A stretch of 64,000 nt of DNA. Origin: Phytophthora colocasiae (Eukaryota > Oomycota > Peronosporomycetes > Peronosporales > Peronosporaceae). The stretch lies in assembly GCA_018806915.1 (NCBI GenBank), contig JAGKQI010000100.1:2852001-2916000 (forward strand), in the 5' to 3' direction. The notes beneath the pieces were generated by a model. That model ran no database searches. It was not told where the DNA came from and saw nothing but the letters and a program-made list of their open reading frames with translations. Below, one piece after another: positions 46,519-56,350 of the stretch. Position 1 is the stretch's first letter. Every line of letters starts with the position of its first letter. The position numbers were made by a program, and so were the translations under genes.

Positions 46519-47640
46519 ATGAGGAAAGTGGGGAAAAGCTTTAACTTCGGCAGCAAAGGCAGCATCCGAATCAGACTGAACCGCGAGAGCTACGCTGCCG
46601 GTGACTTGGTGCACGGCCAATTGATACTGCGAATCGCACGACCTATCGAACGCGAGGACTTCTCACTGCACATTGAAGGAGCTGAGACCATTGCGTGGTC
46701 GGAAGGTGCCAACCATGCACTCTCAAATTGCAACATGAGCGACGAGTTCTTGTGCGAACGGATCCGACTCATGGAGCCCATGCCCAACACATTCGACACT
46801 GGTGAATACCGCTTCCGATTCCGCTATCTGCTGAAGGATACGCTGCCGCCTGTGCTCCAAGTGTCAGAAGGGTTTGCAGGAACAATGCGCGAAGTGAACG
46901 CCAGCGTCTCGTACACCATTAAAGCTCGACTGGGCGTGCAGGGCAAACTGGTAGCCGATATGGAGACTACACATGGCCTGATCGTACACCGTCCGTCGCT
47001 GTGTCACCCTGTGCGTTCGCTGCAGAGGTCGTCGACGGACGAAGTTCGACTGCTGAGCTTGATGAAGTCCAAAGGCGCGTGCGAAGTTTCGGTTTGTTTG
47101 GACAGCGACGTCCACATTTCAGGCTCGACACTGTCACTACAGGCGCGTATCAGCAATTACTCGTCTCGCGACATGCACAACCTCTCAGTGTTGCTGTTTG
47201 AAGTCTTGACTGTGGAGCTTCCGAACCGCCGACCAAGCACTGGAACACGAGTTGTGTGCACGCAGACTTTCCCGGGTGTGGCGGCTGGTCAACTCTTGGA
47301 CGAAATGCTATATCTGCCGCTCATTGACGACGTGACCGGACGGCCCGTTGCAGCCACGAACAGTTCTGCTTTCATTCGATGGCAGTATCGATTGGAAGTC
47401 AAGTGCAGATTTACTCTCAGCAAAAGTGTGAAAGTGGAGATGCCAGTGGTAATTCTGCGCGACATTGGAGCGCCACCGATGTCTATGGCAGGGGCCACGG
47501 CATCTCCTGCTATGATCGTTGTGGTTCCCGAAGAAGACGGAGACGAATTGAGTTCTATCCAGGTGGATGTTGAATCTGAGAGCGATCAAATTCTAGCTCG
47601 GCCGATTTTCACTCTCCCTCAAGCTGTGGCAGCGGTGTGA
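46519..47640 (+). CDS. arrestin-like protein 4
   Basis: 373 aa, single exon, so it has lost or never had the N-domain intron of paralogues 2 and 3. Start MRKVGKSFNFGSKGSIRIRL. N-domain: LNRESYAAGDLVHGQLILRI and DTGEYRFRFRYLLKDTLPPVL. C-domain: CEVSVCLDSDVHISGSTLSL and YRLEVKCRFTLSKSVKVEMPV. The C-terminal tail of about 60 residues is acidic (VVPEEDGDELSS, VESESDQ). No PPxY motif. An in-frame ATG at 46414 would add 35 residues unlike any paralogue and is rejected. Confidence 0.85.
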   Translation: MRKVGKSFNFGSKGSIRIRLNRESYAAGDLVHGQLILRIARPIEREDFSLHIEGAETIAWSEGANHALSNCNMSDEFLCERIRLMEPMPNTFDTGEYRFRFRYLLKDTLPPVLQVSEGFAGTMREVNASVSYTIKARLGVQGKLVADMETTHGLIVHRPSLCHPVRSLQRSSTDEVRLLSLMKSKGACEVSVCLDSDVHISGSTLSLQARISNYSSRDMHNLSVLLFEVLTVELPNRRPSTGTRVVCTQTFPGVAAGQLLDEMLYLPLIDDVTGRPVAATNSSAFIRWQYRLEVKCRFTLSKSVKVEMPVVILRDIGAPPMSMAGATASPAMIVVVPEEDGDELSSIQVDVESESDQILARPIFTLPQAVAAV

Positions 47641-47716
47641 ATGAGCGCCCATAATTTATCAATTGATATAGAGACCAAGGCAAATTCTAGCTCGGCCCGA
47701 TTTTCACTCTCCCTCA
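47587..47716. repeat. duplicated 35/36-bp end of arrestin 4
   Basis: The 35-bp segment 47587-47621 inside the last codons of arrestin 4 recurs 94 bp downstream at 47681-47716 with one extra C in the CGGC(C)CGA run. The second copy is outside the gene. It looks like a small local duplication or the footprint of a lost gene copy. Confidence 0.85.
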
Positions 47717-47721
47717 TCCAT

Positions 47722-48044
47722 TCGCAAACTATTCGAGTCAAATCCAAACTGCCGGCTACAGTTGAGAAATTATTGACTTGGGTCTGAGCCTCTTCCAACT
47801 TCTTCTGGCAGTCCGACCAAAGAAGCTCTCAATTGAGCTGCACATCTCCTGTTAACCCTTCAACTTCAACGGTTCTATGAGGATGGCACACCCATTCAAA
47901 GTTCCAACAAACATTGTCAATTACGAACTTTCACCCTTCCCATGCTACACCAGCTTCCGTCTTCTGCATCCACTGCTTTCAATTTACCTTCATACGCACC
48001 CGTCCCTTGTTTGTCGTTGGTTTTTGGTAGTAAGCTGTTACTTT
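47722..48044. other. intergenic spacer, convergent arrestin 4 / bZIP-a
   Basis: About 320 bp between convergent genes. Pyrimidine-rich, with no supported coding sequence. Confidence 0.5.
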
Positions 48045-49434
48045 TTACGTCGCTCGGAATCGTGGACCAAACACAGCCATCTCCCATCGAAGTGCTAGCT
48101 GAACGCACTCGACCATCCAGAAGTAGGAGCTCTGGCGTAGCGCCGGTGTGACCCCACCGATGGTCACTTCACAGTCCTGTCCGCGCTGTTCAAAGTGAAT
48201 CCTGTGTGTTCATACTCAACTGTTAGCTCAAGATCTACCCGATAACATACTGCCAAGATATTTACCAGGTCAGTGTCTCCAGCCAGATTTCGCGTCTTCG
48301 ATCGTTTGATCCCGATCGAAGCAGGTCCTGAACTTCCACGCTACCACGACGAAGGCCTCGGGTGATGATAAGGTGGCCAGTATCAGTGGAGACTCGAGTC
48401 ACCAGAGCCATCGTGTTCACCGATGGAATGTCCGTCTTTTCCGACAAGACACGCGACGCAGCGTGGTCGTAGCAGAAGAGAATGTTGTCGTCATTCACGC
48501 GTTGCACAAGGCGACACCGAACATTCATGATCGGAGCGAACAGCTTTTCGGTGCGAAACGGGTCCAGGAAGACCTCCCACGTCTGGTTGAACACGAAGCG
48601 AGCTGACTTACCCCGTATGAGCTTGGACTTAAAGTTGTGGAAGTCAGATCTTTGCATCAAGCGCTTCTCATTCCAGCCGCAGATTTCTCTGGCTCGGTTG
48701 AGGCTCTTGGACTCTCGGTAGCACGACATGATGGTGTTCAACGAACGTCTCTGTTCTCTCTGGCAGTCAGCCGTAGTAAGTGGCTTTAGTACGAGGAAGT
48801 AGGACGAATTGGCCAAGTAAAGCTTGTGCTCGTTGTTGAGCATCTGCTGCAGGCTGGTAGCGAGAGCGTTGGTCCGGTGGAATTGTTTACGAAGCTGTGC
48901 GTTCTCAACCAGCAGCTCATTCTTCTCCTTGGTGAGGTGTAAAAGTTGCTGTTCCTTCTCGTTTTTCCCCACCAGCGCCGTCTCTGCTTGTTGAATGTTA
49001 CGAGCTCGTCCGCTCTCGTAGTCTGAAAGGATCTTGGTGAGCTGTTCCACTTCAGTTTGGAGTTTGGGGATTTTTTCCTACAAGAAAAAAAAAACGTCAT
49101 TTACCGTCTAACAAAGAGACAAGGAGAAGCTACAAACCTTTTTCCGAAGGTATTTGTTCCGATCTTTAAGGCGATTGGCCTCACGTCGCCGTTCCTCTTT
49201 AGATTGCGATGCCTTAGCTACTGTGCTATTGCCATTATTGCCATTATTGCCGTCGGTGGCTATTAATTCGGCGGGTGTATCGATCTGTTCGTTCAGCAAC
49301 TGGTCGCTGTCGGCCGGGAACGTGTCGACGAACGCCAACATGTCGGACAGCAGCGCGTCGTCTTCACTGTGGTCCTGTACAGACACAGCGGCTTGAGGCC
49401 CTCGCTCCGGTTCCGTTGGACGACCAGTCAACAT
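48045..49434 (-). CDS. bZIP-like transcription factor with C-terminal START-like region (paralogue a)
   Basis: Exons 49434-49138, 49077-48266 and 48201-48045 encode 421 aa. The N-terminal 75 residues are acidic. The basic region EANRLKDRNKYLRKK joins across intron 1 to a zipper with Leu at +18 and +25 from the basic Asn, the standard bZIP spacing. The position of the near-invariant Arg (Asn+8) is Tyr. The C-terminal domain (about residues 200-421) shares ICGWNEKRL, LFAPIMNVRCRLVQRVNDDNILF, GHLIITRGL and LALRWEMAVFGPRF with its neighbours; it may be START-like, which I cannot confirm. Intron 2 splits the Trp codon in LTW-IHFE in phase 2, as in paralogue f. The ATG at 49434 is the first after an initiator-like GCTCATCCACC at about 49480. 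Confidence 0.8.
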
Positions 49435-50721
49435 TGCGAGGAAGTCAGCAAAAGTCAAAGTGGCCACTAGGTTCAAGGTGGATGAGCGTGGGATATATTT
49501 TATATCGCAGTGCAAAGGCTGTGCTGTAAACATGTTGCAGTCCAGGATACGCTTGGGCGTCATGCACAGTACTCGCAGGTAACTGGTCAGCAAGGTGATC
49601 TCGGCAAGATCCAAGCGGCCGGTTACCGGGAAGCATTGGTTCGGCTGAGCAATTCTGGCAGAATAGGAACCAAAAGCTTCTGTTGGATGCTTCGGTTCCT
49701 TGTGGAGACTGTGCGAGAGCAGCGTTGTTGTTGGTCGAGATCACCTGGACAAATTGCGAGATCGAGCAGCAGACGCACAGCAGAAAACGCCTAAGATCAA
49801 GGACATTCGTGGTCACCGATCTGGTAAGCAAGGGAAGATTTTCACGAGAACCAAGCGATTGTTTGACTGTGCTACCGCCAAGATCAAGAACTGAGCTGCG
49901 CCTGCCTTAATAAGCACTATGACTCAATCCAGACCTGCGGATACTGTTCCAGACTCTACTTGAGGTTTGGTGACTGCAATGTCGAGGCTGGTCGTGACGG
50001 GAACGCTGCATGCATGCAGTAAGTATCCTTCTAACTCGGGTTACAGCAAGCCCACGACAAAGCTTATCTAGAAATACTTTCAACTGTAACGGCAGCTGCA
50101 TGACCAGTAGCCATTGCTTGTGCCCCGAAGACTCTAGCAACAAGGACGGCATTCTCGATTTCGCATCGCCACGCACTGCAACAATACAGCTCAGTCACTT
50201 GGGCTTGTTTGCTCATTTCACCTCACTTGCCAACGCTGTCATGTGCGCTGACTGAGGCATTGCAGCCGCTGTACTCCAAGCCGAACTCCGCGGTGAGCGA
50301 GTCGGACGTCAATGTGGCGCAGTGAACAGCAGTGGCCACTTCAACATGTAACGTTACATTCTGAAATCTGAAGTAGGAACCTCCTTCGAGTCTTTGGGCT
50401 CAGAAGCACTTGCGAGCTAGGGGGCAAAAGAAGTTATATTTAGACTTTCTCAACTGTAGTGTACCCCTTTTGTAACCCTGGTTACATCTGCATATCTGTG
50501 CCGAAGAGTAGCAGCATCTTTACACTGGCGTGAGACTATAGTGGCCATGTAACGTAACATTCTGAAATGAACATTTTGTTACTATTGTTATTTTGTGGAT
50601 ATCTATTCTACAGTCATAGGGTTGTGACCACGGTCACTATTAGTTTTGTGACCGAGTATAAATAGCAATTTTCCAAAACAGTAAAAAAAAACAATACCAA
50701 GTGCAAAAGAAACTGGGAATC
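49435..50721. other. intergenic region upstream of the Crypton
   Basis: About 1.3 kb. A plus-strand open frame (49700-49894) ending RLFDCATAKIKN is not recognised. Two copies of an ATGTAACGT(T)A(A)CATTCTGAAAT-like motif lie at about 50346-50366 and 50545-50566; the first contains the palindrome TGTAACGTTACA. A TATAAATAG box lies at about 50658, about 65 bp before the Crypton ATG. Confidence 0.45.
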
Positions 50722-53031
50722 ATGTCCGAGCAGCAGTCCTGCCGTAATATCAATGGTACGAATACGACTTCAATTCACTTCCAGAGTAGGTCTAACGTAG
50801 GTCGTTCGTGATACGAATGCACAGGAGTAATTACCCACCCAGCATCAAGTGCCGCTGCGCTGTTGGCTGCACACAACGAACAGGCCATTCAACTTGCACT
50901 ACAGGAAAAAGAAGCCGTACTTCGTGTTCATGCTACGAGAAATTCTCAAAGACCTAACGCTACAACACTTCTCTACTCTCCAAAAGCGCTCGAGTTTCTT
51001 GAATGGATGAAGAGCAAAGGCTATAGCGACGAGCTAGTCAACGAGTCAAAAGATGGTGCTGTTTCTCTCGTCAATACAGAACCGTCATGTCCGAAAACGC
51101 GGAAGGAAACGTAAATCTGATACTGGATGTACGTCTTCAGATTCTGGTGATACGTCTACACGTAGCGACGCTGATGTTGGTGCTGTAATCGGTCATTCGA
51201 CCCTAGCTGCGTATGTTAACGCAATAATGGATTTGTGGAGGCTGCAATTTAGTTTAGGAACGAATATCCGTCAGCCGGTTCGGCCAAATACTGTCAAAGA
51301 GCTGCTAAAGCAAAAAGTGGCTACGGTACAACATGAAGCTGACACATTTCAAGATGCTGGTGAAAAGACAATGGTGGATGCAACGTTCCGTGAATCGACA
51401 GTTCAAAGAATAGTAGATGAAATGTTCAATTGCGGCACCGAAGAAGGGCTTCGTCATCGTGCAGATGTTTTGCTCTCGTTGGGTTTGTCATCTCGTGGAG
51501 ACAACATACGACGCTTGTGCTTACCTCATATCGGCCTCATTGTCTACGAAAACGAAGGTGTTTGTGGTGCCAGTCTACTGCGTTCTGTGTGGAGGAAATC
51601 AAAGAAAAATCAGTACGGAAACGTCGAAGAGACTGCTTTGATGAGACACAAAAATGTAGAACGCTGTCCATTTAGCGCGTTGGCTCTCTACTTTTTTCAT
51701 CGGTGGCATGTTGGCGACGAGCCCTGGCCAGACTTCAGTAAACGAGAACACTGGTACCCAATCTTCGTGCTAAAAGGCGCGGGACCCACGATCCAATCGA
51801 CGTACCCTCAGCAGTACTCAGCATTGAAAGCGATATATAGTTTAATTGGGGTCCAAAGCACAATCAAAACCCAACTAGGCCGAAAGCAAGCTGCAACTGC
51901 TGAATCAGGCGGTGCATCAGCCGAATCCGTCGATAAACAAGGTCACTGGGCAACAAAGAGCAGGAATGGAGCTTATGCAAATCACGTAATCCCATTTGAT
52001 TGTCTCCGAGTTCTCGCCGGCTTTGGTCCAGAAGCAAATCGATATTACATCCCCCGGTCACTCTTGGAACCTCCACTAGACTTACAAGCGATGATATTTC
52101 CTAACCTGGACGAATCGGAAAAGGTTATGCTAGCTGGAGGTCGCGAAATCGCCGTAAAAAGCTTTGTCGATTTATTGCGATACATGCGAGTTGTTATTCT
52201 ACAAGACGTCGTCATTTTGATGCATATGAACTACACACACCCATTGTTCCTGCATCCAATATTCAGCAGTGTCTTGTTTCATGCTTTCCGGGACGAACTT
52301 CTGCAGACTGTAACGACAACTCAGCATCCTGAACATTTGCTCCTACAACAAGCCATGCCAATCGTATCTGAGGACATAAAGGAGTTGAGATCAACAACAG
52401 CCCAATTATTCCAACATATTAACAGGGTTCGAGCGACTAACCTCTGAAATCAAAGCGTCGGCTCAATCGCATAAAGAGCAGATTCAGTTGCGTCTTGGAG
52501 AGACGCTAGTTGCAATGGGAACCCGGCTACAGGCCGAAAACACACACGTCTCCATAGAGGCATCCAACACGCAATCCTGCAACAACTTCGACATTTCCAA
52601 CATTAGTAACCCACACACTCGCGTAACTAGTACTGGAAATTATGAGCAGTCAGACGTACCTGAACCAGCATCAGTGTGTCCTGACTTCCGAATGTCGAGG
52701 CAAATTGACACTGTCACTGCTGCTTGGCAAGAGTACAGCACCGGCTTCCCGCCACTCCCTTCTGTAAGAGATGGAGAATCAATTCGGGACACTTTGGAGA
52801 AAAAACTCTGACACTCAATTTTACTGTCGTCGCAAGCCACTGTACAACGCGATAGAATTAGTAAAACAGGAAGAGCCCTGTATTGCTGAACATGAAGTGG
52901 TAGCGTTCTTCGAGAGTCGTCGACAACGGAGGAAAATAAGGAGATTCGCCGACGACATTATGGCGGGTCTCATCGCCTACAAGGCGCAGAACAGTTTCGT
53001 CAGATTTCGTGAGTATTTAGATAGCTTGTAG
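50722..53031 (+). mobile_element. Crypton-type tyrosine-recombinase element, decayed
   Basis: Coding part of a Crypton (a DNA transposon using a tyrosine recombinase, known from oomycetes and fungi). Element ends are not defined because Cryptons lack terminal inverted repeats. Exon 1 is 50722-50755 (MSEQQSCRNIN), followed by an 87-nt intron, then the recombinase. It is inserted between bZIP paralogues a and b. Flanks hold TGACC-type palindromes at 50624-50637 and 53729-53740 that might mark its recombination sites (inference). Confidence 0.8.
50843..53031 (+). pseudogene. Crypton tyrosine recombinase, three frameshifts
   Basis: Frame 1 (to about 51050) holds a coiled N-terminus (LAAHNEQAIQLALQEKEAVLR). 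Frame 2 (51053-52447) holds the catalytic domain: Arg in LSSRGDNIRRL, KTQLGRKQAATAES, KQGHWATKSRNGAYANHVIPFD with the likely nucleophile Tyr, and LRVLAGFGPEANRYY. Frame 3 (about 52425-52790) and the last frame (to 53031) hold a GCR1_C-like DNA-binding domain (TVTAAWQEYSTG and LWRKNSDTQFYCRRKPLYNAI). Frame changes lie near 51050, 52425 and 52785. Where relatives have the catalytic His before GR, this copy has Gln (TQLGR). Inactive by frame alone. Confidence 0.82.
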
Positions 53032-53798
53032 AAGTATAATTCACATAACATACCTACAAACGCTCACGCCGTTAGGCAAACACGCGGCTCGTTTTGAATT
53101 TGTTGCGCACAGTATCTCGTGCTCTGCACCTCAATGCTGCACGTTGTGAAAATCGCTTACACAAAACATACTGAAGCTAAACACACACAAAACCCACCGT
53201 TAATTTACAGTAGTAGCAATTGTCAAACTGTACTCTTACTTGGATCGTCCATGGTTCTCGGCTGTAGTTGCTGCTGTAGTCTTCTCCCTGACTGCCATCT
53301 CCTAACACACACAAGGTCATCGTTAATTCACAGTTGTAGCAATAGACACAACGTACGCTTACTTGGTACGTCCAGGGAAATTGTGGCTGGGCTATACGGG
53401 GTCATCTTCCTGCTGTAGTATTCTCCCTGGCTGGCATCACACCGTCTTGTTGGTTAGCACGTTCTCCTGCGCTCTTTTGTTGAGGGCGATTAGCAGTCTG
53501 TTCACACCTCCTTGCTCTACGACGTCTTATAGTTGGCACGAAGAAGCGATACAGAACAGCTCTTGTAAGGTTCTGCACTGACGGTGGCACCTTATTGCGT
53601 CGAAGTGATTGTTGGAGATGAGAGGACTGCCTGTTGTTATTTTTTATCTCAAGAATGGAATAATTATCTCGAATAATTTTGTGACTTGGGTGTGACCGGG
53701 CACTACTAGACTCGCTGTTTGTATACCCTGGTCATGACCAAAAAATTGATATTTTCGCATTGATTTTACAAAGAGTTCAGAGCCGCTCGTGGTGGCGA
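53032..53798. other. intergenic region with imperfect direct repeats
   Basis: About 770 bp between the Crypton and paralogue b. Two imperfect copies of a roughly 120-135-bp unit lie at 53181-53301 and 53304-53438 (both with CGTTAATT, AGTAGCAAT-like and CTGCTGTAGT). The palindrome TGGTCATGACCA lies at 53729-53740. No gene was supported. Confidence 0.6.
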
Positions 53799-55006
53799 AT
53801 GGAGCTCCAAACGACGCTAAGCACCTCGCTAAGCAGCGATGAGACTGCCGTTGCAGCCGCCAAGCGATCCGAACAGAAGCGGATCAAACATCGTGAGTAC
53901 GTCAAAAAGTCGTACAAGAAGAAAGTCGTACGTAGTCTGTGAAGGATTTGGTTCTAGTTGTGTCATTTTTGAGCTGATCGAGACTTTCGTGGTAGACGAC
54001 GCTCGAGAACCTCCGACGCGAGTTAGATGCACTGGACAGGCAATATGCAGCCATGTTGCTGTCGGGCAATGACAACAATCAGCCAGACAACGCTGACAAT
54101 AGCTCTACGTTGACGGCTGTCAACACACAGTCCCCACAGATGGAGAAGTACCTACAAGTGACGGAACTCAAGAAATGGTACCAGCAGGAGAACAACCGAC
54201 TGTACCAGCTCAATGCAGCCCACATGAAGGTCGAAGGTCGCATGGGTCAGTTGCTGGACTCCTCCTATCCAGTCGAATCGCCACTTTCGGAGTGGCCCAG
54301 TTCATCCCAATACCATTTTCGTTCTCTATCTACTGAGGCGTATTCTAAAGTGGTCAACGATACCACGAACGACGTGCTCCAGTTTGCACGTAGCCCAGAG
54401 AAGCTCAGCACTGGCGCGCGTGTGTTGGGCTGGACAGACCAGCGTGAGGTTCACGGCCGCACACTGAAGTTTGCTTTACAAAAGCAGTTTAGTCTCCCAC
54501 CTCGAGACCTGCTGCAGCGAAGCTGGTCCATTTTCTCTACCCCGGACGAGTTTTCGAAAATCTATGGCTCAGCCTTGAACGTGCGGTTTCATGTGCTGCA
54601 GCATATCGACGCAGACACGATTCTCTTTTACCGGTTCATCACGACACCAACAGACAGCACTCGAGTAGTAAAAACAGTGTTCTTGCTTGCGAGGAGGCCA
54701 ATCGAAGAAGGTTATCTGCTGCTCTTTAAGTCTATTGACAAGAACCTTGTCCACTTCGAAGAGGCGGACGGCAATCGTGATATCTCTTCAGACCCCAGTG
54801 AAGCTCTCGAGTTGGTATCATCTGAATTGTGGGTCGACAAGTACATTTGGGTGCTGTTTTACAATGTGCCGAATGACCCCAAGAGCTGTTTGTTTCACTT
54901 CGGTGGGAACGCTACCACATCCTTATGGCTCCGAGAGGTTTTGTTCATTGCTGTACGATGGGAAAGCATGGCTGTGGGCTCGCAGTTTAGCCTTACTGCC
55001 GAATGA
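53799..55006 (+). CDS. bZIP-like transcription factor with C-terminal START-like region (paralogue b)
   Basis: Exons 53799-53927 and 53996-55006 encode 379 aa. The basic region KHREYVKKSYKKK is cut from the zipper by a 68-nt intron at the same codon boundary (Asn+12/+13) as in the other paralogues. After splicing, Leu/Met fall at +18, +25 and +32. Here the normally invariant Asn is His, and Asn+8 is Tyr. The C-terminal domain has VLGWTDQRE, YGSALNVRFHVLQHIDADTILFYR, GYLLLFKSI and LFIAVRWESMAVGSQFSL. The second, Trp-splitting intron of paralogues a and f is absent: the frame reads straight through. It converges on pseudogene c only 94 bp away. Confidence 0.8.
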
Positions 55007-55100
55007 TTTGGATTGTATTTCTGTTTGGAACGGTTATAGTGTGCGCTGTTAAATAGTGATACGTTGTGTGTGTTATCCTTGCGTGTCGGAGTACTTGTTG

Positions 55101-56350
55101 TCACCTTTGAAGAGTGATAAGGGGCGCCACCGTTCGGCTCTCCGAGCGAAGTGCCATTAGCAGCACTTCCATCATCCAAAACTTGGCGTTATCACCTGAA
55201 AAGTGCTTCATTTCGCCGCCAAACTGGAAATCCACTCCAGATCCATCACTGCGGCTCTCGAAACATATCGAGCCAAACAACCCGTGCTGGAGCTCTTAAA
55301 TGAGGATCTGTATTGCTCTTGTCCACCCCAGTGAACCCGAACTTGTCATGGTCCAATGCCCGATAAACTGTCATGTATCCATCTTCAGTTTGAAAGCGCG
55401 ACATCAGCAGCAACGTCTTCATGATTGTGTTCTGTCCTGGACGCTCGGCTCACGGCAGAACACTCGGTTGTCGTCGTTCACAGTTTGGATATCATACAAA
55501 TTGGATGTCAAGCCCCGCGAGTGCAGAGCTTTGTACGAACTTTCATTCGTCATGACATCCCATCCACGATCCGAGATGTCCTTAGCTGTGCGACCTGGGA
55601 AGAACTTGCAAATGCAACTTTTCTCCTTCGAGACGGTAGCGGTGCGTCCAGCCCAACACCTCAGCGTTGGACGTGTACAGATCGCGACTGCTCTGGAACT
55701 TGCGCACCTCTGTGTACACCGCTCGGATGACTTCGAAACAATCATCAGCAGTGATGGCTAAACGCTGGTTCTCACTGGTCGGATTCGGGCTCGGGCTCTT
55801 TTGTTGCCTTTTGACTTGCTTCCTCCCATTCACGCCGACGTTCGCGCTCCTCCGTTGCACTAGCCGCTGCCAACTTTTTGTGGAACGCCAAGTGCTGGTA
55901 GTGGATACGTCTCAGCGTTGCATTCTCTTTCATCTGCCGTTCCTTCTCAGTTGTAGCTTCCACGTACATGTCGTGAAGCACCTGCACCGATGCCGTCGGC
56001 CCTCCCAACGTCGCTACTGGGGGATGGGACTGCGCGTAACGAAGCATAGCAGAATGCTGCGCTTTCAACGCGTTCTCCTGCTGTCTCAGCTCCTTGAGAA
56101 CTTCCTACGTAGCAATTGACTGGCTGTTAGCAAGGTTGATCAGCATGTACACGTAGACGTAGTACATCTGAGAGTCCGGGTACTTGGATGCCTCCTCCTA
56201 TATAATACGCACCAGCTTGTGGTAGTACTGGCGCTTGACCAGTTCGCGGTGCTTCCGCTTGCGTGCTGCTTCCACCGCTTCAGCTGCACTTGCTGCCATT
56301 TTGGCGGTCGTAGACGCAGCAGAGCCGCGTCGCGATGGACGTGACGCCAT
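55101..56350 (-). pseudogene. bZIP/START-like pseudogene (paralogue c)
   Basis: Exon 1 (56350-56213) ends in the basic region KRKHRELVKRQYYHKL and exon 2 starts at 56104 with EVLKELRQQENAL, so splicing is still intact and Leu lies at +18 and +25. The frame then breaks: the first frame stops at about 55772 after EPEPESDQ. Homology continues in other frames as VLGWTHRYRLEGEK, FFPGRTAKDISDRGWDV, VNDDNRVFCR, NTIMKTLLLMSRFQ and finally MEVLLMALRSESRTVAP. At least three frameshifts and a Trp-to-Ser change in the RWE block mark it as dead. His replaces the basic Asn, as in b, its convergent neighbour. Confidence 0.8.

Noticed and set aside
50722..53031. Recombinase taken as a phage- or bacteria-type integrase
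   Set aside because: The intron, the GCR1_C-like tail and the NDC10-like motif order fit a eukaryotic Crypton; there is no sign of bacterial origin.
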